A DNA stretch of 64,000 bases from Isoetes taiwanensis (taxonomy: Eukaryota; Streptophyta; Lycopodiopsida; Isoetales; Isoetaceae). This document shows positions 1 through 12,370 of this stretch, piece by piece. How positions within the stretch are numbered: the stretch's first letter is position 1; each line of letters opens with the position of its first letter. The stretch lies in the NCBI GenBank assembly GCA_021234155.1, contig JAJEKV010000055.1, positions 2,599,090 through 2,663,089 of the forward strand, in the 5' to 3' direction. A program made the position numbers and the translations under genes. Below the pieces are notes generated by a model. It was not told the DNA's origin and searched no databases. It saw only the letters and a list, made by a program, of their open reading frames with translations.

Positions 1-82
1 CTGCAGCAGTTTGACAACAATAGAGATAACAAGTGTCAAAATAATAACGATAAGACTAACATACACTAAGTTTTGCACATAC

Positions 83-332
83 CTGCGACCTTGATAACTT
101 CCTAAATTGGACATTGTAGGAAAGATCAATCTCCTTTAAGGCATCTTTGTCAGTCTTAAGATCATCTTGGTCAGATATATCATCACATTCATCGTCAGAG
201 GAAGATGAGCAACTAAGCACCACGTGCCTGTTTGTAATGACAGATTGCTTCTTTGAATTTCTGCGGGCTCCTTGTGCAGATGTTTCAGCACAATTATTTG
301 AAGAATTAGTAGATTGGCGGCGTTTCAATGAC
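83..332 (-). CDS. Predicted internal exon, unknown acidic/Ser-rich protein
   Basis: On the minus strand an open stretch of about 83 codons is bounded by a good acceptor (an AT-rich tract ending ACAG just above 332) and a good donor (CAG|GTATGT at 83-78). The encoded peptide is basic at its start, then has SSSSDDE and ISDQDD acidic-serine runs and ends in RKLSRSQ, which suggests a nuclear protein. I recognise no family. It lies upstream of, and opposite to, the CACTA transposase, so it could be a host gene exon or a second CACTA protein. An exon length of 250 bp would change phase. The rest of the gene is outside the window. Confidence 0.3.
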
Positions 333-615
333 CTGTAATTATATCATAAAAAAGCATCAGGATACTACCTTAAACAAACATTTATTACACCTCTTCTGGA
401 ACATGCAAGACAAAGGAGAATAATATTAAGATGAATGCAGGTGGTGAACATTTCAGGAAATTTGAAAAACTGGAAAAAAGTAAGAAACATCTTGAGACTT
501 TAATGGATGCCTCGAGATTAAGTCTTGCACTTGCTGCCTTGCATGCTTATTCTCAATCTCCAACACAAAGTTGGTTGGAGCAACAATAGTGTTTCTGAAC
601 TTTTCAGGCATGTAA

Positions 616-3084
616 ATGCAAGTCATTGGAGCATTAATAGAAGTTTATTTCTATATGCTTATTTGCCTTTTCTATAGTTTGCTTGATAGAATATTACCAG
701 ATGGGCATTGTCTTCCAAAATCTAGGAGGGAGGCTAGGGAGCTATTGCGTTCATTTGGACTAGAGTATAACGTCGTGCATGCATGTGTTAATGATTGTAT
801 TCTATTTCGTAAAGACTATGCAAATGATCAATCATGTCCGGTGTAAGGAAGCCTTCACGAGGAAGGCGAAAAGACAAAAGTGGCACGAAAGGTATTCGCC
901 ATATGCCTATAATCCCCGACTTGACATATTTTCCGATCGCCCACACTAGCGATTTCATGGACTATCATGCACGACATCGTAGTAGAGATGGAAAGATGAG
1001 AACCTGTGGTGCGAGATGGGGCTTTGTGGAAGCAGATAGAGGAAAAGTGGCCTATATTTGCATTGGAACCCATAGAACGTTAGACTTGGGCTAGGGATTG
1101 ATGGTGTTTGCCCATGGGGATCTATGTCATCCTCTCATATTTGTGTGGCTGTGGCGCTTATAAATTATAACAGTCCACCATGGATGGCTACAAAACCTCG
1201 GCCATATCATGTTGACTTTGATTATTCCGTGTATGTATGTGTATGTAAAACTTAGTTTTTATTGCTTGTATTAAGTATGGAATGGGATAATTGCAGGAAA
1301 ATATAAAGTAAAAAACATGGATGTCTACTTAGAACCTTTGGTGGAAGAACTTGAGATTCTATGGAAGGGAGTACATATGTATGACATTTCTAAAACTCCA
1401 CATGACTTTACGTTCCATGGGATGCTATGCTTTACTCTTCATGACTATCCAGGTTTTACAGAAGCTTCAGGTATGATGTACTATAATGCAAAATCGTAAA
1501 AAACCTTAGATGTTATTTGAATTAATCTTTTGTTGAGATTGTAAGTCTACAAACAAGTGGTGCATATGGATGTCCTTCTTGTGGGACTAGCTTAACATCT
1601 TATAGGTCAAAAGATCTGAAGAAGCAAATATATGTTGGACATAAAAAGTACTTGGCAGAGGGCCATCCTACACGTGGATCCGATGAGACCACGGCCAAAC
1701 GAGATGGACACCTAAGGATTGGTTGGATGCTTGGAAGGAGATGAATCCCAATGTGAATTACTTGACTAGTTATGAAGATGCAAATGCAAATCTTCCGCCA
1801 GGAATGAAGAGGTTATCCATATTCTATAGGTTGGATTATTGGAGTGACTTGGAGTTGGTGCATTTACTTGATCCCATGCACATCTTCAAAATGTCGCACA
1901 TTCTCTTTGGCAAAGATATAACAGGAGAACGGGAAACATTGGCTGCTAGGATGGATCTGAGAGAGCAAAAAATAAAAAAGAAATATTGGCCGATCGAGAA
2001 GAAAGGCAGAAAAACCCTCACATGGAAACAAGATGCATGGGTTCTAGGGAAAAAACAAGTTTTTGAGGTAAACAAAAGGATATCAAAGATACGCACACCA
2101 ACTGGATATGGAGCCTCTTTGCGAAAGGCATATACTAAAAAAGGCAGTCTCATTGGATTAAAATCCCATGATTGGCACAAGTTTCTTCAGGTACTTTTGA
2201 TTTATATGCTTTAGTTTCTTATGAAAAAATTATATTTTAACATATGCACTTATACGTCGTGGACTTTCCAGCATATACTTCCATGTGTTATAGGGGATTT
2301 CTTGACTCCACAAGTAAGGAGCATTATATATCGATTGGGTAAATTTGCAAGGTGGGTCTCTTCCAAAGAGATTGAAGTGGCTGAGATATCAAAAGTAGAG
2401 GAGGAAGTGATTATACTGCTTTGTGACATTGAAAAGGAATTTCCTACTAGTTTTTTTGACCTTCAGGTACTACTAAACAAATTCTATGCAATTATGTTAC
2501 TTCTATCAACTATAAGTTCAAATAATGTGCTTATATACACAGGTACATCTGATGATACATATTCCAAACGAGATAAGGTTGGCGGGACCTGCTCCTAGTA
2601 GATGGATGTTTTTTTCTAGAGCTACATGAAGGTGCTCAAAAATTTTGTTCGATCAAATGGCAAAACCGTAGGGGTTGCATGGCTGAAGGTCATCTTATAC
2701 AAGAAACGCTATTTTATCTAACGATGCCACCACATCTTGCCATCCCGATGGTCCAAAATTGTGGGAGAAAGAAGAACCAAAGGAAATTACATCGGAAGTA
2801 TTATTGGGGTAATGGTGTAGAACGAAGTCCGAGTGATGACATGCTTCTTGCAGTAAACACATTTGTTCTTAATAATACTGCAAGTTTACAACCATGGAGG
2901 GACTTGCATGAAACTGCTAAGGAGGATGCACGAAGAAGGTCAACAGAGCGATCAACAAGACAATCTATTCCAGATGTAATGAATAATGCATGGTTATTGG
3001 CTTGTATGGACGAAGCTAAAGATTGTAGTCAAGTTATTCCAGATGATGATTATGAGTTTGCACTTGGTTGTAGTAGAAAGGTAT

Positions 3085-3125
<41 letters not shown>

Positions 3126-5418
3126 TAGGCAAGCTTTTTTCATTTTCTATTAATAGTAAAAACAAGGTACACGACCTTATTGGAGTAGGCTCCACAATAG
3201 GCCACATAGAAAATATTTAAGTACAATGGTCTACCAGATATTCATTGGGAGCTCATTAGTCCAAGACTATAAATCCAAGGATAATGTATCATTCTTTTCA
3301 GCTGGAAAGAAGGCAGAGGTCACTCTAAGATCCGAGATCGTGAGCCATCCGAAGCTCACCACCGCAAAAATACAGTAACCCAAGAGCATCAAGGAGCCAA
3401 TATCATCCTGCGCGTTAATTAGACCTGGAGCATCATCCTACCCTGCTGTACTACAAGAGATCTTCCCCAATTCCATTTCTGTACTAAGGGGTTAGATGCC
3501 CTTTCTTCTAACAGAGCAGCATCTCACACAAGCCTGCCCCAGAAGAAGGGGTGTCCATTCGCTCTCAGGTGCCCCTTCACCTACCAGTATATACTTCGAT
3601 CTCAAGATTGTCAGCTCGTTCAAAGATCCATGGTACAAGTTTCCCCCGGAATACAAGAACCACAGCTCAATGGTTGAGCAACTGCTAAAGAAACCCAGTC
3701 TCCCACCCAGTGCTTCCTCATTCAGATCCCTGTCTAATCCATACTGTCCAGTCAAATACTAACCCTTAGATCCTAATCCCCCAAGCTGGGAAAGGGGAAG
3801 GACTTTGTTTTCTGCCCAAATGTAATCCCGCCTAGCAACACAGAAGCCATCTACAAAGAACAGAAAAAGGACCCGACTGCCCCATTTTATCTGCACATGG
3901 GCTGACAGAATAACACAGCTGAATCATGTTGATCTTGAAAAAGAAACTAGTGAAAGCTACTGCAGGGAGTGCAGCAGCAGCCGTTGCTTCCCAAAACCTA
4001 CCCTTTCATCCTGATCATTTGCAGTGTAGGGCTGAAAAAACAAGACAAGATTACCTTTAGGACGACTTACTGCAAGGCCCCAAGAACTTCCAGAGACAAG
4101 TGGGCTATGTCCGCTGTCTAGTCTCATAGAACTATGCGCCAGAAGACAACCGGCTGCACAAGATCGCAGAGCCCGGACACCAGAGCTTAAGCCCAGAACC
4201 AGAGACCGGAAAACAAATCACGAGGGAGCTAGCAGCAAGCCCGGCCAGCCAGGCCCTTCCAGCATCGATCTTGGATGAATCTGCAAGAGGATGGGCTGCC
4301 GCCATAGGCGGCTGCCCTAAGCCGCTCGAACCCTAGCCGCCATTTCCGCTCCCGTATCAGAAATCTTTGATTCAAAGTTTCATTCTTTTTATACTGCATT
4401 ACTCATCATCATTATTTTGTTCTAGGCACGATTCTATACTTCAATGTGGGCATACGGGCAGCATTTTCGCATAAACAATGTGGATAAGCGTAGGGTTACA
4501 TTTGATTCAGGTATCAGCTCAGAATTTGAACAAAAAAGTCAATCTAGCAACAGGGATCACAATCTTCTGGAGAGTAGCCTGAATTACATGGGAATCCTGA
4601 CAGACATTATTGAGTTGGATTATCGTAGCTTTCATGTAAATGTTTTCAAGGCGCGATGGTTCAAAGTTGTATCTGAGGTCGTGGGTAAGACAGTTAGGAC
4701 TCATCCATCGATTTCCGTAAGGGATTCTTCAAAGGTATTGCCTCGAGATGAAAGAACCTTTTGTCTTTCCAAGTCGCTTGAGCGATATTTATCCATGAGA
4801 ATCCTAATGACACAAACCGGTGGATTGTCATTACATTGTCAACATGGCCCACGCATAATTGCTTTATCCGTAGATGAAAATAACGTGGAAGATCTCTCTC
4901 ATGATATTCATACTGAGGTTGATGATGATTTTGATGGCGGCGGCAGCATTCATGTCGATGTTGCTGCTGATGATGATTTTGGTGGTGGTGGTGGTGGTGG
5001 TGGTGGTGGTGGTGAGGGTGTTATGGGTATTGCTAATGATGTTGATGATGACTCATTGTTGCATGAAGCGTAAGATGGAGAGTCATGCGATATTGGTATC
5101 AACATTGAAGAGGAGAGTGCATATTTGGAAGAAGATTTGCTTGAGGATGATACTGATGAACATGTTCCTTTAGAATCATCGTTGGCACATTCACAAAGAG
5201 AGGAAGTTGATAAAGAAGCAACTTATGTGCTTCGATCTCCATTCAATTCGCCAATCCATATTCGTGGTCATGATGAGGATTATATTGAAGATGAAGAAAT
5301 TGCGGGACATGTACATGATCATTATGAAGCAATTAGTGGTTTGGCTCTTCGTCTATATCTAGATGATGACGAGGTGGAGGACATTGAGCATGATCTAAGT
5401 GAACAAATTGATATGTGA
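616..5418 (+). pseudogene. TNP2-like CACTA transposase, copy 1 (disrupted)
   Basis: Successive blocks match the plant CACTA transposase order. 616-846 encodes the DRILPDGHCLPKSRREA block and the HACVNDCILF zinc-like block. About 885-1090 carries MPIIPDLTYF and RDGKMR. 1317-1499 has NMDVYLEPLVEELEILW. 1723-2214 has the LLDPMHIFK and GLKSHDWHKFLQ region. 2280-2600 is the DUF4218 region ending HIPNEIRLAGPAPSRWMF. 4430-4700 is the DUF4216 region (YMGILTDIIELDY, VFKARWFKV). An acidic tail to 5418 includes a (GGT)n glycine run at 4981-5012. At least three frame changes lie between 846 and 1100, and a retroposon at 3092 splits the gene. Introns are visible, for example the CTTCAG|GTAC sites near 2190 and 2466. 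It is dead as it stands, although some frame breaks may be consensus errors. Confidence 0.85.
3092..4353 (-). mobile_element. Poly(A) retroposon (LINE-derived) inserted in the CACTA transposase
   Basis: The element begins with a 33-base T run (poly(A) on the minus strand) and ends in GC-rich DNA typical of a retroposon 5' end. It is flanked by a perfect 11-bp target duplication, GTATCAGAAAT, at 3081-3091 and 4354-4364. The second CACTA copy has an uninterrupted empty site near 9496-9506. At 1262 bp no RT or other conserved coding frame is visible, so it is a non-autonomous or internally deleted LINE-like element. The ORFs near 3490-3760 lie inside it and look spurious. Confidence 0.85.
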
Positions 5419-5639
5419 TATGATTAATCAGCATTGTCAATCTTATTGCTATAACTATTATGGTATAGATCATTTGATGTTGAGCATTGCATTATCTTCC
5501 TGATCACTTTGCTCCTTCATGTTGCCAAGTACCCTTCACCATTATCTTCCCCTCCAACTGACTATTGTTCGAGTATCCAAATCATTCTTGGATTCTTCGA
5601 AGTAATATCCCTTGGTGCAATACTATATCTATAATGATG

Positions 5640-6853
5640 TATAAAAGTATTAGGCAAATGTTGTAGTGACTTAGTTATAATATTGCTTAAATTTTGTTAC
5701 AACAACCACCTCAAATTGCAATATAAAATTGACAAATCCTCCTCAAAATTCCGTCAAAATATTAGATGAAATTTTGGATAACATTTTGTCATAAGTCTTA
5801 AGAAAAGGTTGCCACAACTTTGCTATAATATTGTTCAAAAGTTGTTGCAATAATCTACTTAAGTTGCGCTAAAAAGTTGACAAAAAGGAGGTCATTCTTT
5901 TGACGAAATTTTTGACGCTATGCACTAGACACAATTTTGACACAATACCAGGGTAAATTTTAACGGCCCTAAATGTTTTCTATTCAAATTAAGATTGGCT
6001 AAACCTATGGAAAACAAAAGTTCTTGGATTTTTTTCTTGGCGAAATTTTATAAAATAAAGCCCTTTACTTATCTTCCCACTGGGCTAAAATGTAAAATTT
6101 ATATGACATGAAATTATGATGTTGGCGAATTTTTCTTGGTCCCCAGCTAAAGTGCAACTATTTAACTTCAAACTTTGAGCACTGATTAGTACATGTATGA
6201 CATTGATTCAATATGCTTCTTTTACAAAATGATAACAAAGTTGTTGAAAGTACAATTCATAAGAACAAACAATATTGTTTGAAGGAACATGCATGCTTAA
6301 GTTGGGGTCAAATGCATCTAAATGGTGATTTTGGTGATGAAGCACTTTAGGGTCAACAATTGCAAGAAGAGATCACTACTATTTAAAGCTTAAAATGTGC
6401 ATCATATAACATTCTTCATAGCATTTAACCTAAACAACTTATAGATACAAATTCAAAATATGATTGAGGTAGACAATTCCTAAATGAAAGAGGTCCCGGA
6501 ATAGAATTGGCATGGCTATTTGAATTGATCAGGATTCTCCTAATCAACTTTAGAGAAGGCGATTCAGTACACCATGCAGCAAACAATCCCGGCTAAACTC
6601 TAAGCGTTCAGAATTTACCCCCTTTTGGAGTGGCTAAATTATACTTTTTCTAAAAAAATTGCCTTTATAAACTTTAGCCATGAAATTTGACAAAAGGTCT
6701 AAAAAATCGCCATTTGGCAAATTTTAGCCACTCTTTATTACCCTGCACAATACAAACACGTTGTGTCAAGATAATAGCGTTTGACACAAAGTTGTCACTG
6801 AACCTATGGCTTGTCACAAGGGTTGACACTATACCCCCCATCCTCTTGTAGTG
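5640..6853. repeat. CACTA 3' subterminal repeats and terminus, copy 1
   Basis: AT-rich DNA with many TTGACAC/GTGTCAA-type words (for example around 5925-5945 and 6770-6830) leads to the terminus at 6853. The bases next to the end are TCA. The block is split by the hAT-like insertion at 5949-6745. The matching block of copy 2 is uninterrupted. Confidence 0.75.
5949..6745. mobile_element. hAT-like non-autonomous element, 797 bp
   Basis: The element starts CAGGGTAA and ends TTACCCTG, and is flanked by a perfect 8-bp target duplication, CACAATAC (5941-5948 and 6746-6753). Copy 2 has the empty site (GACACAATACAAACACG near 22738-22754). An 8-bp duplication and CAGGG ends are hallmarks of the hAT superfamily. 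Beyond the first 8 bp the inverted repeats are imperfect. No coding frame is visible, so it must be moved in trans. Confidence 0.85.
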
Positions 6854-7904
6854 TCACAAACTTGCGGGTTCTACCTAGGCAAGCTAAAATAGATTGAGAA
6901 CAAAGATTGCAGGAGCTAAGGATGGAAATTCTTTATGATGCAGTATGGCTATGCTATGAACTAAATTTAAATACTCAATACTTCTCAATAACCATATCCT
7001 ACAATAGCAAAGGAATTCTATGCCTCACCTGAGTAACCATATCCTTTAATAGCAAAGGAATTATATGCTTTACCTGAGTAGCTTGATAATCTCCATGGCA
7101 ACATATCCAATAAAGCCCAGGTCCCAGTTGCAACAAAAGAGCCCACCATAATCTCGATGAACACTAGAGTAGGCTAGAATCCTTTCTCTCTCTGCAAAAA
7201 ATGAAGCAAATTCTTGAAGAGATTTCAAAGCAAATGTCAGACTGCCTGAGCAAAATTGAAGCCAACTTTCAATGCACATCCCCACTATAAGACCCACTGA
7301 TGTCAGAGATTAAATTCTAGTTTTGCCGAAAGCATCAACAGACTCTTGAGAGATGTACAGACCCAATCCCGGCATATTGGAAACTGAGAAGTATCAGGCT
7401 TCTTCCTCCATTTGTATTATTCTAAATACCTCAAAACAAAATCAAGCAACCATAGACGGGCATCCTAGAGAGCCATAGTCTCAAAATCAGCTCCCTGTTC
7501 GCTATAATCATCAATACCATCTCTGTCAAAAATCAAAAGCCAAGGAAATTTAATCGCAAACGCAATATCTTGACAGATAATGTAAAACCTTTGATTATCT
7601 CCATGGCCTCCATGCCATCATCTCCGTGGGCCTCCATGCCGAAATACTTTAATCCGCTAAATCCTTCAAAAAAAACAATAACCCAAAATGCCAATTTATA
7701 AATCATGGAAAAGGACACATCCCGATTTTTGGAATACCAAGACTTTTTTCTGGCATGCAAAGGCTTCGAAACCTTAGGAAAACAACTCAAGGCAAAAATC
7801 CAAAAAGTTTTCGGAACCCCAGAAAGCCAAACTTAAACAATAGGATGTAGACTTAGAGATGAAATGAACATAAGTCCAAGTCAAATTTATTTTTATAGGG
7901 ATAT
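6854..7904. other. DNA flanking the CACTA terminus, no gene seen
   Basis: Unique-looking DNA just beyond the CACTA end. It includes an imperfect direct repeat of about 60 bp (CCATATCCT..AATAGCAAAGGAATT at about 6988 and 7048). Short minus-strand ORFs at 7070-7297 and 7533-7790 have no recognisable domain and differ by indels from their duplicates near 23090 and 23650, so I do not call them genes. Confidence 0.6.
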
Positions 7905-8463
7905 AAGTTCTGAATATATGTGCCGTACAGTAATGACCATCCTCTTGGAGCTCGATTCCCCTATCTGACTATTGAATCGTCCGTTCAAGGGCTCTACTTT
8001 GAGCAGTCCAAAAAAATCCAAGACGGGTCCGAGAGAACTTATCAAACCGCGAAGCGTCATGTGGGCGATCGTAGAAATCGAAATGTTTTGTCATCGGGCA
8101 TTGCGGAGACTCCGAAATGGTGATTCGACTTCGCTACATCGTCCAAAATGATATTACCCTAAGGACCAAGTTATACCATCCATTTTGCGGAAAAAAAAAA
8201 AAAAAAAAAACTTTACGCCTTTTACATGGTAGTATTCAAAGATCCACCTCCTAGGCCAATTGACTCACGAGTGTGCTAGGGGCGACCTCTTTTTACGCTT
8301 CTTGGAGAAGGAGGGTCCTTTGGCCACGAAATATTGGTCCTTGAGGGGCAAACATCGATATTCTCGAGTCCATTGGCGAGCGAATCCGCGGTTCGGAGAG
8401 AGGGTAAATTGCCCATCCATCGCCAGGGCCTTCGGGAGAGGAGTTTTAGGGCAAGCTGCTTCG
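7905..8463 (+). repeat. Diverged, truncated copy of the 800-bp array unit
   Basis: This stretch aligns, with many substitutions, to the repeating unit of the 12371-17200 array. Shared landmarks include TTGAATC..CCGTTCAAG, TGTTTTGTC, ATTACCCTA..GACCAAGTTA and GTTTTAGGGC. It is cut by the duplication junction at about 8463, whereas its sister at 23906-24690 runs on through the rest of the unit. A 20-base A run lies at 8191-8210. Confidence 0.65.
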
Positions 8464-10422
8464 GGTTCTAGGGAAAAAACAAGTTTTTGAGGTAAACAAA
8501 AGGATATCAAAGATACGCACACCAACTGGATATGGAGCCTCTTTGCGAAAGGCATATACTAAAAAAGGCAGTCTCATTGGATTAAAATCCCATGATTGGC
8601 ACAAGTTTCTTCGTGTACTTTTGATTTATATGCTCTAGTTTCTTATGAAAAATTATATTTTAACATATGCACTTATCGTCGTGGACTTTCCAAAGATATA
8701 CTTCCATGTGTTATAGGGATTTCTTGACTCCACAAGTAAGGAGCATTATATATCGATTGGGTAAATTTGCAAGGTGGGTCTCTTCCAAAGAGATTGAAGT
8801 GGTCTGAGATATCAAAAGTAGAGGAGGAAGTGATTATAACGCTTTGTGACATTGAAAAGAATTTCCTACTAGTTTTTTGACCTTCGTGTACTACTAAACA
8901 AATTCTATGCAATTATGTTACTTCTATCAACTATAAGTTCAAATAATGTGCTTATATACACAAAGTACATCCGATGATACATATTCCAAACGAGATAAGG
9001 TTGGCGGGACCTGCTCCTAGTAGATGGATGTTTTTTTCTAGAGCTACATGAAGGTGCTCAAAAATTTTGTTCACAAAATGGCAAAACCAGAGGGTTGCAT
9101 GGCTGAAGGTCATCTTATACAAGAAACGCTATTTTATCTAAACGATGCCACCACATCTTGCCATCCTGATGGTCCAAAATTGTGGGAGAAAGAAGAACCC
9201 AAGGAAATTACATCGGTATTATGGTAATGGTGTAGAACGAAGTCTGAGTGATGACATGCTTCTTGCAGTAAACACATTTGTTCTTAATAATACTGCAAGT
9301 TTACAACCATGGAGGGACTTGCATGAAACTGCTAAGGAGGATGCACGAAGAAGGTCAACAGAGCGATCAACAAGACAATCTATTCCAGATGTAATGAATA
9401 ATGCATGGTTATTGGCTTGTATGGACGAAGCTAAAGATTGTGGTCAAGTTATTCCAGATGATGATTATGAGTTTGCACTTGGTTGTAGTAGAAAGGTATC
9501 AGAAATCTTTGATTCAAAGTTTCATTCTTTTTATGCTACATTACTCATCATCATTATTTTGTTCTAGGCACGATTCTATACTTCAATGTGGGCATACGGG
9601 CAGCATTTTCGCATAAACAATGTGGATAAGCGTAGGGTTACATTTGATTCAGGTATCAGCTCAGAATTTGAACAAAAAAGTCAATCTAGCAACAGGGATC
9701 ACAATCTTCTGGAGAGTAGCCTGAATTACATGGGAATCCTGACAGACATTATTGAGTTGGATTATCGTAGCTTTCATGTAAATGTTTTCAAGGCGCGATG
9801 GTTCAAAGTTGTATACGAGGTCGGTGGCAAGACAGTTAGGACTCATCCATCGATTTTCGTAAGTGGATTCTTCAAAGGTATTGCACGAGATGAAAGAACC
9901 TTTTGTCTTTCCAAGTCGTTGAGCGTATATTTATCCATGAGAATCCTAATGACACAAACGGTGGATTGTCGTACATTGTCAACCACGGCCGACGATAATT
10001 GCTTTATCCGTAGATGAAAATAACGTGGAAGAGCTCTCTCATGATATTCATAATTGAGGTTGATGATGATTTTGATGGCGGGGCGGCATTCATGTCGATG
10101 TTCTTTGCCGATGATGATTTTGGTGGTGGTGGTGGTGGTGAGGGTGTTATGGGTATTGCTAATGATGTTGATGATGACTCATTGTTGCATGAAGCGTAAG
10201 ATGGAGAACCCGGATGATATTGGTATCAACATTGAAGAGGAGAGTGCATATTTGGGAGAAGATTTGCTTGAGGATGATACTGATGAACATGTTCCTTTAG
10301 AATCATCGTTGGCACATTCACAAAGAGAGGAAGTTGATAAAGAAGCAACTTATGTGCTTCGATCTCCATTCAATTCGCCAATCCATATTCGTGGTCATGA
10401 TGAGGATTATATTGAAGATGAA

Positions 10423-10453
10423 CACACTCACCCCGGTTTTTGGTCCACTGTTG
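10423..10453 (+). repeat. Left terminal inverted repeat of the 11.7-kb element
   Basis: Starts CACACTCACCCC and continues with TTTTTGGTCCACTGTTG. It pairs with 22065-22095 on the other strand. GAA just before it is the target duplication. Confidence 0.8.
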
Positions 10454-11309
10454 AAAACATCAGTTTTGGTAGGTCTACATGTCCTGTTTTCAAAGAATCC
10501 TACATGTGGATTTGTGGAGGTATGGTTTTGTTCGATAATGGTGTTCTTTTTTCAGTGGACTAAAACATCCACTGTTGTTTTGTAGTTTCTTCTATTGTGA
10601 CATGTCATTTTATAATACAATCCACTGTAGGAAAGAATACTTGAATTTCTACATGTCTAATAATTCTATTGTCACATGTCTTTATAGATGTAGGAAAGAA
10701 TAATTTGATTCTCTACATGTCCTATACTTCCATTCACATGTCTTTATAGTAGTAGGACAGAGTACTTTATTTGCTAAGGCATTGTAGGAAAGAATACATG
10801 AATTACGACATGTGTAATACTTCTATTGTCACATGTCTTTATAGAAGTAGGAAAGAATAGTTGATTCTCTACATGTCGTATGCTTCCATGTCACATGTCT
10901 TTATAGTAGTAGGACAGAGTACTTTATTTGCTAAGGCATTGTAGGAAAGAATACATGAATTACAACATGTATAATACTTCTATTGTCACATGTCTTTATA
11001 GAAGTAGGAAAGAATACTTGATTCTCTACATGTCCTATCCTTCCATATCACGGGTCTTTATAGTGGTAGGACAGAGTACTTGATTTGCTACATGTGATGC
11101 ACGTGCACGATCACATGTCCTTATACTAGTATTCCATGCAAGACAAGTTACTTCAACTACTTCAATTACTTAACGCCTATTTTTGCATAACAAAACCATC
11201 AAGAATTTGATTTGTATTCCTTGACGGGGTGCAGGACCGCTGCAACAAATCCCTAAGCATTAATGTCATAGGATCACGCAAAATCCATGTCCATGTCCAT
11301 GTCATTCAT
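10454..11309. repeat. Left subterminal repeat region
   Basis: A block of about 157 bp containing CTATTGTCACATGTCTTTAT recurs near 10667, 10823 and 10980. Throughout there are ACATGT words and the phrases GTAGGAAAGAATA and GTAGGACAGAGTACTT. Clustered short repeats next to the ends are the usual transposase-binding zone of CACTA elements. The ACATGT/CCACTGT words also occur at the right end, mostly as ACACGTG variants. Confidence 0.7.
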
Positions 11310-12345
11310 ATCTTGCCTTGGTCATTCATGCGTTGGAGCCTACGTGGCATGTTGAAGCCTTGGTGGCATGTTGGAGCGTGGTGGCATGTTGGAGCCTAGG
11401 TGTCATGTTAGAGCTCACGCGGGCATGTTGGAGCCCAGGTGGCATGTTGCAGCCTACGTGGCATGTTGGAGCTGATGGTGGCATATTTGAGCCACGTTGG
11501 CATGCTTGAGCCTAGGTGGCACGTTGGAGCCAACTTGGCATGTTGGAGCCTATGTGGCATGTTGGAGCTCACGTGGCATCTTTGGAGCCCAGTGGCATGT
11601 TGGAGCCTAGGTGGCATGCTAGGTGGTATGTTGGAGCCCACGTGGCATGTTGGAGCGTAGGTGGCACGTTGGAGCCTAGGTGGCATGCTAGAGCTCACGA
11701 GGCATGTTGGAGCCTAGTTGGCATGTTGGAGCCTACGTGGCATGTTGAAGCCTTGGTGGCATGTTGGAGCCTAGGTGGCATATTTGACCACCTTGGCGTG
11801 CTTGAGCCTAGGTGGCACGTTGGAGCCAACTTAGCATGTTGGAGCTCACGTGGCATGTTGGAGCCTAGGTGGCATGTTGGAGCCTAGGTGGCATGCTAGG
11901 TGGCATGTTGGAGCCCACGGGCATGTTGGGCGTGGGTGGCATGTTGGAGCCTAGGTGGCATGTTGGAGCCTACGTGGCATGTTGGAGCCTAGGTGGCATG
12001 TTTGAGCCAACTTGGCACGCTTGAGCCTAGGTGGCATGTTGGAGCCACCTTGGCATGTTGGAGCCTAGGTGGCATGTTGGAGCCTGGGTGGCACGTTGGA
12101 GCCTAGGTGGCATGCTTGAGCTCACGTGGCATGTTGGAGCCTAGTTGGCATGTTGGAGCCTACGTGGCATGTTGATGCCCGTGTGGCATGTTGGAGCCTA
12201 GGTGGCATATTTGAGCCACCTTGGCATGCTTTGAGCCTAGGTGGCACGTTGGAGCCAACTTGGCATGTTGGAGCTCACGTGGCATGTTGGAGCTCATGTG
12301 GCATGTTGGAGCCCAGGTGGCATGTTATAGCCTAGGTGGCCAGAC
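11310..12345 (+). repeat. 20-bp satellite array A
   Basis: About fifty imperfect tandem copies of a motif of about 20 bp, GGCATGTTGGAGCCTAGGT, with variants GAGCCACCTTGGCATG and GAGCTCACGTGGCATG. It reads through in several frames as ACWSLGGMLEP-type repeats, but these are by-products of the satellite, not proteins. The same motif occurs in inverted orientation in 17201-18585. Confidence 0.9.
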
Positions 12346-12370
12346 CCCAGGAGACGGACATCACAAAGGT

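Larger units (their letters stand above)
1..6853 (+). mobile_element. CACTA (En/Spm) transposon, copy 1, left end outside window
   Basis: The element is recognised by its TNP2-type transposase remains (616-5418) and by a 3' terminus at 6834-6853 that reads CACTACAAGAGGATGGGGGG on the minus strand. This is the canonical CACTACAAGA end of the superfamily. The last kilobase is rich in TTGACAC/GTGTCAA words, the usual subterminal transposase-binding repeats. The 5' terminus is not in the window. The element is interrupted by a retroposon (3092-4353) and a hAT-like element (5949-6745), and its right part is duplicated downstream. Confidence 0.85.
2041..8463 (+). repeat. Tandem segmental duplication, copy 1
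   Basis: The sequence from GTTCTAGGGAAAAAACAAG at 2041 to about 8463 is repeated directly from 8464. At the junction (about 8455-8470) the text GCTGCTTCGGG is followed at once by TTCTAGGGAAAAA, joining the right edge of the unit to its left edge over a GGG microhomology. Subtracting the retroposon, the hAT element and their target duplications from 6423 bp leaves about 4345 bp. The unit holds the 3' half of the CACTA transposase, the CACTA terminus and about 1.6 kb of flanking DNA. Confidence 0.85.

Noticed and set aside
3492-3762. ORFs on both strands near 3.5-3.76 kb
   Set aside because: They lie inside the poly(A) retroposon, overlap each other on opposite strands and show no domain.
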